Below, piece by piece: positions 25,519-64,000 of a stretch of DNA of 64,000 nt. Each line of letters starts with the position of its first letter. The stretch's first letter is position 1. Source of the stretch: Apostichopus japonicus (Eukaryota; Echinodermata; Holothuroidea; Aspidochirotida; Stichopodidae); assembly GCF_037975245.1 (NCBI RefSeq), contig NC_092561.1, positions 20,657,008 through 20,721,007 on the forward strand. The letters are read 5' to 3'. The position numbers were made by a program, and so were the translations under genes. A model generated the notes under the pieces. It had not been told where the DNA came from, made no database searches, and saw only the letters and a program-made list of their open reading frames with translations.

Positions 25519-26560
25519 CTTGAAACTGGGAGATCATACTTTCATGGGAGATCATACTTCATGGGTGATCATACTTCATGGGTGATCATACTTTCATGGG
25601 AGATCATTAATTCATGGGTGATCATACTTTCATGGGTGATCATACTTTCATGATCATTAATTCATGGGTGATCATACTTTCATGGGAGATCATACTTTCA
25701 TGGGTGATCATACTTTCATGGGTGATCATACTTTCATGGGTGATCATACTTTCATGGGTGATCATACTTTCATGGGAGATCATTAATTCATGGGTGATCA
25801 TACTTTCATGGGTGATAATACTTTCATGGGAGATCATACATTCATGGGTGATCATACTTTCATGGGTGATCATACTTTCATGGGTGATCATACTTTCATG
25901 GGTGATCATACTTTCATGGGTGATCATACTTTCATGGGTGATCATACTTTCATGGGTGATCATACTTTCATGGGAGATCATTAATTCATGGGTGATCATA
26001 CTTTCATGGGTGATCATACTTTCATGGGTGATCATACTTTCATGGGAGATCATTAATTCATGGGTGATCATACTTTCATGGGAGATCATACTTTCATGGG
26101 TGATCATACTTTCATGGGAGATCATTAATTCATGGGTGATCATACTTCATGGGAGATCATACTTTCATGGGTGATCATACTTTCATGGGAGATCATTAAT
26201 TCATGGGTGATCATACTTTCATGGGTGATCATACTTTCATGGGTGATCATACTTTCATGGGTGATCACACTTTCATGGGTGATCATACTTTCATGGGTGA
26301 TCATACTTTCATGGGAGATCATACTTTCATGGGTGATCATACTTTCATGGGTGATCATACTTTCATGGGTGATCATACTTTCATGGGTGATCATACTTTC
26401 ATGGGTGATCATACTTTCATGGGTGATCACACTTTCATGGGTGATCAAACTTTCATGGGTGATCATACTTTCATGGGTGATCATACTTTCATGGGTGATC
26501 ATACTTCATGGGTGATCATACTTTCATGGGTGATCATACTTTCATGGGAGATCATACTTT
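25519..26560. repeat. 18-bp minisatellite with TGATCA, about 57 copies
   Basis: Units of 'catgggtgatcatacttt' repeat across about 1 kb. Variants include 'gggagatcat', a 'cattaattcatggg' unit type and a few 17-bp units. Every standard unit contains the palindrome TGATCA. Several frames on both strands stay open (for example MGDHTF repeats on plus and ITHESM on minus) only because 18 is a multiple of three. Confidence 0.97.
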
Positions 26561-29500
26561 GTTCTAGTTTTGGGCAAAACTGATTTGTATGTGTTTGATA
26601 CAGGTTGTGATATAGCATTTATTTATTTCATGTTATGCAGTGAAAGAGGACGGTCGATTTGTTGGGGTAACGGACTGCTGGTCTGGGGAGGGGTGGGGGA
26701 TTTCTTTCTTCTTTATAATCCCGATTATTTAAATGCCAGATGATGCAATGTACACATAATATTCACAAAACACATATTTTTCAATTCACATTTTTTCCCT
26801 TTATTCTGTTAAAAATCATGATCAAGCTTTTAAGGGATGAAATCTGACAAACTTTATAATTTACACAACAAACAAACTATAATCTAAGCTATACCATGCC
26901 CGGTGAGTGGGAAGGGGGTTAGGGGGGAGGGAGAGGAAGGGGGTTTGCACTCTACTGTTCAAAATAATGCCAGATGGTTGTTATGTGGTAGATGTAGGGT
27001 ACCATATGATCATAAGCAACCTTGAAATGACCAATCTTCACCCAGGCCCAAGACCCTACATCACCGTGGGCCCGGAGGTGGTAGTTCCCTGTGTGCCCAC
27101 ACTCAAGTCAGGTTAGAATACTTTCACGTCAATAGCCTCAAAGTAATCACCAGGTGCCAAAAATAAAAACGAGTACAAGTTGAGTTTCTTTCTTAAGTAA
27201 CAGTATATTTCAACAATTTTATCAGATGAATATTTCTAAACATGATATAATAAGTAAACATAGAATACTAAGAAATTTTCTTCAATATACGTCTCCTTCA
27301 GATTAACATTTATAATAATATAAGATATTTGTATATTTGTATATTTTTTTTAAGCTGTATCATTGAATATTAAGGAAAACCTTCAAGAAAAATTAGAAAA
27401 AAGGGTACAACTGACAAAAGCTTTTCCCCAAAAAACAAATATTTGAAAAGGTAAAACATGAAAACATCATGATGAAAATTAAAGTATGGAATAGAATAAT
27501 CTTTTGAGGATCTTATCTGTTTTTTTTTTAGAATGTTTTGTTCACATAATACAAGCTTACTAAGGCACCTATTGGTCAATAAGTTTACAAAAGCTTTAGA
27601 CAGCAAAGTTAGATATCTTTTCTAAGTTAAGCCTCATACAATTAATTTCAGATAAACAATTATGTCAAAAAGTGATTGTGTAGAATGGTTAGGTGCAATC
27701 GTGTTTGAGACAGCTTACCAGTGGGGTGGGGGAGGGGTGGGGGCAGATAAATGGGATTGGAAGGGTAACATTGGCATGAGAGATTCAATCATTACTTATT
27801 GTATGAGTTGAGTAACCTTAACAAGAATCAGACTTTATCCAACCGTAATGACAATTTTCTATAAATCCTGATAATTTTAATTTACAATAGCATTTTTTTT
27901 TTCAGATATACTGTACAAACTTGTAATTATGCTAATAATAACCCATGATGGATGTTTTTCATGATAATATCCCTCAATAATAATTTTGTTGTTATGAACT
28001 GTACGGCAGAAAGGAGTAAAGAAAAACCATATTGAAAACCAGTGACATACATCTGGCAACTGGTTGGAATAAATGCTGAAAAACTAACTTCAAAAGGACC
28101 CTAGGAAACCGTTCCGATCGAGTTAAGTAGAAAATAAATCCACACAAAAAAGGAATGATGTAGACCCTCTAAGTGGTAGAATGAGAAGGAAGGGCATTGA
28201 CTGGAGGGATTTGGCAAAAGAGGGCGCACAAAGTTAAACGGTTACCAGTTCATTATAGACACGGTAGAAAGAGAGTGGTAAGGTTGTGGGGAGACAGGTA
28301 AGCGAGGAGCGAAGTAAATGCTGAAACTTAACATATTATGACATTAGCAACTAACAAGTCAACTACTAGCAATAGTGAAATGGAACTAATTTAATGGTAA
28401 ACATATCAATGGGCAGGAGAGAACAACACACACCAAGTTAATCCTTTAAAAGGCCAATCAAAAATTAATGATAAGTTTCTTTTTCTCTATTGCAAATTTG
28501 TACGAAACTATCTTGCATTTTCTAAAATTGGCAATAAATTGTATTTGTTTAATTCAAAAACCTAAAAAATATGAAGTTATTCGGTGGTGTCATTTCAAAG
28601 TTTGAAACGTTGATATTTTTAACGAGAAGGAAATTGAGTTGCGTTTTTGTTTAAACTTTTCTTGCAAAATTTACTTTTACCACATTGTGTTGACTCTTTA
28701 TTTGCTATTAAAAAAGCTGAAATCTACTGTCCAGATAAATGAATATGTCACATTTTGTAGGACTTTTCTAAAAGTGTACTCAGTCATTTAAAATAACAAG
28801 ATAATATTCTCTTTGCACTGGAGGGTTTACTGGCGATTAATACCAACCAACAAGAGAAATGTCTAAAATTAAGTAATCACTTTCTGCAATAAGTGCAAAT
28901 TGTTTTTGAATGTGATAGCACTGCATAATTTAGCCAGTAGTCTTTAATGAATGAATGCATCGTTAAGTTTTCAAAAGCTTACTCGTTACACATAACTGCA
29001 CATCGATAATGGACAAGACCATTGCAAAAAAGGGAGGGTAGCCATTTAATGTCACCCTCACCAAAAAAAAAAAAAGTTGAATGTTCTGCAATGCTCATCA
29101 AACTGAACCATTGATTTGAGGATTTATAATATAATTACTTCACTCTTTGATTTCTACGTAAATGTTTCTAGTTGTCTTTGAGGGTTTACATATATTCCAT
29201 AGGCTGTCAGAAGTGATGAAATCGACAACGATAAGACTTTTAAAAGCCAATGTTTTTAAAAAGGGTGACGGGTAGTTGATAAAGTATTGCTAGTACAATT
29301 GGATCCATCCAAACCTACAATGTAATTAAGCCTTCAGGAATGTTTTCCAACAACTTTCTGAAAGACATTACGATTCGCGAAACGATGATAAGTTTTATAT
29401 AAATTTGGGTACAGAATTCTTGCTACGAACTGTACAAACCTTTCAAAACTTCCTAACTACAAATCACACAGTTTTCATGTTGTTAGACCCAGTATATAAT

Positions 29501-29742
29501 CAGGCTCTGTTCCTGCCTACCACCTGCCTCAGCTTCTGCCCCCCAACCCTCCCCCTCATCCTAACCCTTCCCTGCAGTCCATTGACTTAGCAATCAGTTA
29601 TAGTAACGAATATATTTTCATCCTACTATCTGTCAAGTATTTTGAGAATATACTATCGTACACTGGAAAATGAAAACAAAAATCTGACAAATTAGACAGT
29701 AAAACAAGATACCAATCATGGTCCTTCGTGGCTTCTGTAGTT
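26561..29742. other. 3' flank of PAH; possible 3' UTR at its right end
   Basis: No coding segment recognised. For a minus-strand transcript the PAH 3' UTR would run leftward from 29,742. Purine-rich G runs occur near 26,915-26,945 and 27,721-27,745. Confidence 0.45.
28697..28702 (-). terminator. Candidate PAH polyadenylation signal
   Basis: TTTATT on the plus strand reads AATAAA on the minus strand, about 1 kb downstream of the PAH stop. It is one of several AATAAA words in AT-rich DNA, so the choice is tentative. Confidence 0.25.
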
Positions 29743-58525
<28,783 letters not shown>

Positions 58526-59153
58526 GATGTTCTCTTTCAATCGAAAAACTCAAATTGTGTTGCAAGTGAACTAATGTTACCCTGCCTTGACGATGTTTTC
58601 TTTTTATTTACATGCGATATGCGTGCAAATATATATTACGAATTTAGTAAACACTGTCATTATTACTGTTTATAGAGGATGCGTGCTGACGTGCCAAAAA
58701 GATAAGATGTTAATATTCATTTGGAATAGTCCATATATTAGCAGGGTTGTTGCAACAAGGCACTTCGAACATCTTGCACAGTACCCTGGATCGAGTTAGA
58801 GGGCAAAACATTGAAATTTGAATAAATAGATCCACGGGCGGCGGTATCTGTAGATTACTGATGGGTGGTATATTGATGTCCTAAACGCGAAAGCGCTTTC
58901 AGAACTACAATTATTGGAGCTAGCGAAGCATTACGTAGGCTACAGCGGAGGAAAGCAAGAAATTGGTAAATTTTAAGAGTTTGCTCCGATCCTGTACATA
59001 TTTCAACATACCACAATGACAACAAGTTGGGCCACATCTGTCTTGCCTTTTACTTCTCATATACAATGCCATATGTCAATTATTGATGAAGTCATTGTAA
59101 TATTGTAACACGTACTTGATAACATGCAAAATATGTGAGTCAAGACACAGTAT
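58526..59153. promoter_or_regulatory. PAH: PAH 5' UTR and upstream region (inferred)
   Basis: Sequence immediately upstream of the PAH start codon. No clear TATA or initiator could be pinned down, and the transcription start is unknown. No other gene recognised. Confidence 0.35.
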
Positions 59154-59197
59154 ATGCTTCTCGGCGTTTTGGCTAAGATCATGTGTAGTATCTGTTC
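59154..59197 (+). pseudogene. Truncated U2 snRNA copy (5' end only)
   Basis: 'atgcttctcggcgttttggc' then 'taagatcatgtgtagtatct' then 'gttc' matches the first 45 or so bases of U2 snRNA, with one missing base and two substitutions. It includes the GTAGTA branch-point recognition sequence. Similarity stops at 59,197, before the Sm site and 3' stem-loops, so it cannot be a functional U2 gene. Confidence 0.88.
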
Positions 59198-59724
59198 CCC
59201 TTCTATAGATACACACCCGACGATGATCACACAGTGACTGTCTTGTTGCAAACGGACTGGGAATGAGAGCGGATCAGTCGTTCAGTTGTTTGGTTTTTCG
59301 TGCCCAGGATCTTATATGGATGAATTTATAAAAAGTATATGCCTAAATGAAACTTCGAAGTAAATTACGTGAGCGAATAATTTAAACTGTGTTGTAGAAC
59401 TGTGAAGGTGAATAAATGATTTATAGAAAGTTACTTAGGACGTTAGGTTGAAGATATTTGCATATGAGATTAGATGTATTTGTGGTAAGAATTTAAATTA
59501 AAACAAAATTGAGGGTCTTTACATATACATTTTTTAATCGATGCTATTAATCTTTCGTTGGGGTATTGAGCTACACCAACAAATCATTTTTGCCGCTTTT
59601 AACTTATAAATCAAGGAATATTGAGATCATTGATTCATCGAAAATGTGATAACATTAAAAACCACACAAGGCATTGAGATGAAGAATTCGTAATACATGA
59701 CTGTGAGCTAGCGAATCAAAATCC
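59198..59724. other. No gene recognised
   Basis: AT-rich sequence between the U2 fragment and the GAT/GAC tract. Confidence 0.5.
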
Positions 59725-59756
<32 letters not shown>

Positions 59757-59800
59757 CGACGACGACGACGACGACGACATCGTCGTCATCGTCGTCATCG
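59725..59800. repeat. (GAT)n(GAC)n tract with hairpin
   Basis: About ten GAT, then about nine GAC, then 'atcgtcgtcatcgtcgtcat', which is nearly the inverted complement of the GAC part and can fold back on it. Confidence 0.93.
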
Positions 59801-60901
59801 TAATAGCTAACTTATAACTAGCTACTAATGAAAACTTATAATTTCAATCGTAGAGAACATTTTGAAGAATGAACATCATATACTGAATAACTTTAAACTT
59901 CTCAATACGTGTTTGCTGATGAATTTCGGAAAACAAACTTCCGAAGCAGATTCAATGTTTCTTATTCTACATGCTGTCGCAATCAAAAGAAAGAAATTTA
60001 TTTTCTGTTGCCCTTATGGTGCGAACGATTTACTGTAAAACCACTGCGACCGCCCATATCAACATGTTCATATCAGCATATGTTACAAATGTAACTTATA
60101 TATACTCGTGTCGTCCACTCGTAAGTCCTATGCATAACGGTCGTATGCAAAACAGAGATATTTGATTTGCGCATGATCTGTTGGGTTAGGCTTGCAAATT
60201 TTGAGTGAAGTTTGTAGAATCTACGGACTCGTTAAAAAATCTAGCGATTTATATTCAGTTCATAATTTTCAATGACAGTAACTCAAGTAAAATAATGAAT
60301 ATTAATATGAAAATTGCATAGAACTGTGTTATTTTCACTTAGCTTTTAGGGCAGTAATTGCTGGAAAGATCGAAGTTAAAGTGCACATTGCCGAGACTTT
60401 AAGTTCCTTTATGAAAATAGAAAGTCCTTTTCTTCGGGGAAGTGTGTTCCAGGAACACATAACGAAACTAAGCATAGGCCTAGGCCAAGTTCAAGAACAC
60501 AACAGGACGGATTCTAATAGTTCATCGGTTTATTTTTTTAGGAAACAAACAAATTAATGCAATAAAAATATCACCGTTAGATAAGGTTATGTGTACTATA
60601 GGGTCAGTATACCTCTTTATAACTTGACCTTTGACAGTTTGTTTATTCCTACCTACAAAGTTATATTCATGTCAAAATAGAGCACGAGCAAAACTTTAAA
60701 CTATGTCCGAAATTAAAACCAAATCAAACGCGATCAATTAATTTGCAGATACACAACAGATTTGCTACTACAAAACAAACAGAAAGCTAGAATTTAAAGT
60801 CGAATGCAAGGTTATGTGATAATGGTGATATTTGTTTTAATGATTATCAAAGAGCTGTGTGCAATATGTGAGATCTCCATTTTGTGTTCTTTGTTTTACA
60901 G
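59801..60901. other. No gene recognised
   Basis: AT-rich noncoding sequence, ending in a plausible splice acceptor (ttgttttacag) at 60,901. Confidence 0.5.
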
Positions 60902-61158
60902 TGAATCAGCCCCGTACTGCATGTCCAATGTCATGCACTATTCAATGTAACTATACCGGCCTTAAATAATTCAAGTATCGCCCAGATACTCCAGAGTATG
61001 AAGACAATGAAGAAACTACTCTCCTTGCTGTCTGCAACCCATCCAATGGATCGCTCTTTTTTTATGTTGTTTTTATGTTGGTGTACATTCTGTCAACTGT
61101 ACTTGCCATTACAATGGAGGACTCAGTGAATCCTGTTCATTTCATGTTACTGTTCAAG
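60902..61158 (+). pseudogene. Broken HYR-like domain exon
   Basis: Bounded by acceptor TTGTTTTACAG| and donor CAAG|GTAAGC, both phase 1. The reading is VNQPRTACPMSCTIQC, NYTGLK, stop, FKYRPDTPEYEDNEE, LLAVCNPSNGSLF; then, after a frame shift near 61,055-61,077, VGVHSVNCTCHYNGGLSESC, SFHVTVQ. The order CP..., TPEYEDN, C.PSNGSLF, VG.H.V.C, SC.F.VTVQ fits the HYR fold of extracellular and adhesion proteins. The in-frame stop, and the length (257 nt, not a multiple of three although both ends are phase 1), show it is broken. A slipped 'ttttatgttg' duplication probably caused the shift. Confidence 0.6.
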
Positions 61159-61383
61159 GTAAGCTAAAAATATACTGCCCAGGAAAATTTCCATTTGACA
61201 AATAAAAGAGGAACCAATTCTTATCATCGGGGTCGGATTTGCATTCGATATTTGACTTTGCAGTCAATATGTCACCACTTGTGAGGAATAGACTTATATA
61301 CACCAACTCACACGCGCCATCACCTTTGATTTTATTTATACATTTGGGTAAAAATTGAAAATAAGTTCTTTAGAAAGTTAAAC

Positions 61384-61690
61384 AGTTTAGCCATAAACAC
61401 TAAAGAAACGTATGTAACCATACTTTGTGTTTATTTATCCTATAGAGCCTCCGTCCATGAACAGTTTAGCCACAAAACACTGAAGAAGCAAATGCAACCA
61501 TATTTTGTGTTTATTAATCTCATAAGGCCTCCGTCCTGAACAGTTTGGCAATACACTTAAGAAACATATGTAACCATACTTCGTGTTTATTTAATTGTAT
61601 ACAGCCTCCGTCCATAAACAGTTTAGCCATAAAACACTTATGAAACAAATGTAAGGATACTTTGTGTTGTTTAATCCTGTAGAGTGTCCA
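61384..61690 (+). repeat. About 78-bp tandem repeat, 4 copies, each with acceptor-like end
   Basis: Units run 'aacagtttagccataaa', 'tatgtaaccatactttgtgt', 'gcctccgtcc'. In the first unit 'cctatag|agcctccgtcc' reads as a splice acceptor followed by a phase-1 exon start (E-P-P-S) that would join the HYR-like exon upstream. The other units carry mutated versions. Confidence 0.85.
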
Positions 61691-62950
61691 TTAGAGTAGT
61701 AATCTATTTGAAGGCTCCTACTACTCCATAAGTGATACGCCTGCCCTAACCACCCTGCATGGAAGAATTGTCATATTTATAGAAAAGAGGTTTGGAAATG
61801 TCAATCATGTGACGTTACTTTATATTGAAACTATGATGGGATTAATATTGTTATCTTTTTGGCCACTGGTGTAGATCTTGGCGAGTTAGGAACGTTCACC
61901 CGAACTATGGGCGTTTCGTGTTCAAGTTAATTGTTGTTTTCAAGAAGACTTTAAATAAATCAACTCAACTAATTGACATCCAAGCACAATTTAGCAACCA
62001 ACGGAATGACATTTAACTAGAAAAGAGTCCATTGTATTTAAGAACCAAGGAGCACCCTGAAGTCAGCCAACTTTGTAATTGCATTTATTGAGGGACAGGA
62101 TGTTACCCTAACCGTACTGTTAATGTCACCCTAAATGTTCTGGTTAAGTTGCCATCTGTTTCATAAATCGCTGTAGAGTTGTTTGCCGAGCACTGATGTA
62201 CCCCAGAACTTAATTCGCGAATATTAAATTTCTGTATTTAGCAAAGCGAGACCCGTATCTGTCTACAATATCACAGAAGCAAGATAGTGAGCAGTCTGAC
62301 AGCAGTAAAGTCAGGATAAGTTTAAATATACTTTCTTGTTACTTTATCATGGCCATAGACAATAATTTTTTTTTTTAAATCCCAAGTTGAGATTTGTACA
62401 CAGCTGTGCCTGTTTGATGTATAGTATACTGCAGTACACATTACAGACTTAATAATTGTTTATCTAGATTCACAAATCCTGTGCAGCTGAGTCTGTTTTT
62501 GAAGTTATTGTAAGAACGTATTATGCTGAGTGTGTGATCAAGTTTGATGTATTTTCAATGTTACTTTTTTTGGCCATTGAATATACCTGATGCATCTCCC
62601 TTTCCCCAAATTGCAGGATTGAATATAAGTTATTCATGGCACATTTCTGAGTATTTGTCTTCATTGTGAATTTATGTAGAACTGACTCAGCATTTTAAAA
62701 TATCAGATTTGACCCAGTTGAACCTGGAGACAATGTTATCCTATCTTGAGCCTTATAGGAGCACCTGTTACATACAGAAAGAATACTGAGTGTGTGGTCA
62801 GGTTTGATATTGCTCACCCATCGGCTTGATTACCCTGACACAAGAAAATGAGTGTTACAAATCCAAACAAGAGCTGTAAATTCTCGACACTTTTATTTCA
62901 TTGAGAAGGCAATTTTTCTTCATATTCTTAAAAAAATGGAAGTACTCACA
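61691..62950 (+). pseudogene. Possible decayed Ig-like segments
   Basis: Isolated fragments look like Ig-domain starts: FIEGQDVTLT near 62,083-62,112, and PVEPGDNVILS followed by a stop where Cys is expected near 62,716-62,750. 'gagtgtgtgatcaagtttga' near 62,528 recurs as 'gagtgtgtggtcaggtttga' near 62,789, suggesting repeated modules. Stops and frame breaks are frequent. This is inference from short motifs and could be chance. Confidence 0.3.
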
Positions 62951-63225
62951 GGAAGAGACCTTAGTCATTACTCATTACTATGGAATGTCAATAATTTGAG
63001 GCAAAAAATCATCAATTGATCTGGTTGTATGGTCAAACCTATTGGAGTAAACTTGGCTATCTGCATCAGTTAGGTTATGGTACAATTGAGAAATAGCAAG
63101 AAGTTGAAATATGATTTTATTTCTATTGCTTTGAAATAACTTTGCTAAGGGCACACTGGGGGTGCAGTCAACTGAAATTTAACTGTTCCAAAGTCAATTC
63201 ACTTTTCACAACCGTCCTACGACAC

Positions 63226-63305
63226 TGGCTTCTCCTCCCCACTAGACATCGGCTTCTCCTCCTCCACCATACATTGGCTTCTCCTCCCCCACTATACATT
63301 GGCCA
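63226..63305. repeat. 25-bp tandem repeat, 3 copies
   Basis: Three units of 'ggcttctcctcccccacta' followed by 'tacatt'. Confidence 0.9.
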
Positions 63306-64000
63306 CCCACGTATCCTCTCCGTTTGTCCATGTAAGCCTCTTTACTCCTCTCAAAACAGCTGCAGGGATTATGTCAAACAAGGAATGAAGCTTTTAACAA
63401 ACCTATGCAACATTTCTCTATTTTTTTTTGTACAAATTAATGTTTTAAATTTAAAAACAAAGTCGGATGATAAGTAAAGCACATGGTGTTCAACCTGTTA
63501 TGCAGCCTAAATAATGTTCAACATTGATACAATTTATACCAATGCAAACAGAATGGCATTCTCCCTCTAATAGCCAAGTAGGTGAACCGACGCTTATTCC
63601 GCAAATCCTTCTCACTGACAAGAAATCAATAACTCATGTACTTCCTTATTCAATTCTGATAAATAACTATCAATCGTTAACGATCTTTCTCTCAGTTCAA
63701 AACATCTGCGGCATCCATTCAATTGTTTCTGAACACCATAATTTTACCAGTAAGTTCTCGTTTCATAATTAATGACATCCCATTAGCTGACTAATTTCTC
63801 AAAATACTAGCAATTTCATGATATAGTTAAATACTCTTCATTATAGTACAGCTGTAGTTAATCCTGAAAATGATACAAAATTCTGTTTAAGACCGAATGA
63901 ATTAAAAAAATGCAATTTCTCAACTGACAAGATTCTGATTTAAAAATATGAAAATTTCAGCTCATCATCAATGCGAAGTGTGATACAAATAACAGCATTC
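63306..64000. other. No gene recognised
   Basis: AT-rich sequence to the end of the window. A short plus-strand frame at 63,524-63,772 has no recognisable motif. Confidence 0.45.

Noticed and set aside
25614-26583. Long frames on both strands through the 18-bp array
   Set aside because: Open on both strands at once and made purely of repeat units.

Overview
The window is AT-rich, intron-rich animal DNA that is full of minisatellites. It has no operons, ribosome-binding sites or other bacterial features. The gene structure, tRNA-derived SINEs, a CR1/L2-type LINE tail, a U2 snRNA fragment, TTAGGG-like repeats and a decayed HYR-domain exon together suggest a marine invertebrate deuterostome, with an echinoderm the best guess. 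The phylum is inference; the animal origin is well supported.

Left part (about 305-16,920): a roughly 6-7 kb segment is present twice in direct orientation, copy A at about 305-9,600 and copy B at about 10,665-16,920. Each copy carries a small two-exon gene on the minus strand. The products are predicted at 246 (or 238) aa and 217 aa, belong to no family I recognise and look all-helical. Both copies keep clean splice sites and matching phase-0 frames. Copy A later gained a 3' fragment of a CR1/L2-like LINE, with a visible target-site duplication and the empty site preserved in copy B. Copy A also expanded a single 66-bp unit into about 36 tandem copies, whereas copy B still has one unit.

Middle (16,920-29,740): no gene was recognised. 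The region holds a long (AT)n tract, a 208-bp inverted-repeat element, a long ATT/AAT tract with a hairpin, a 24-bp repeat and an 18-bp array of about 57 units containing TGATCA.

Right-centre (29,743-58,525, minus strand): a complete phenylalanine 4-hydroxylase gene (PAH) of 13 coding exons, 1,365 nt including the stop, 454 aa. All splice sites and phases fit. Exons 4-12 have exactly the lengths of the human PAH exons. The regulatory ACT domain, the catalytic domain with both iron histidines and the iron glutamate, and the C-terminal tetramerisation helix are all present. The human PKA-site serine (Ser16) is replaced by glutamate. Intron 3 (11.5 kb) carries a 32-copy, roughly 59-bp array that would give dozens of G-tracts in the pre-mRNA, plus several other tandem arrays and SINEs. 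Intron 1 (8.2 kb) carries two foldback elements with telomere-like repeats at their centres.

Right end (58,526-64,000): the PAH upstream region, a truncated U2 snRNA copy, a GAT/GAC hairpin tract, and a broken HYR-domain exon on the plus strand followed by tandem copies of what looks like a splice acceptor plus exon start, then weak Ig-like remnants. I read this as a decaying cell-surface or extracellular gene.
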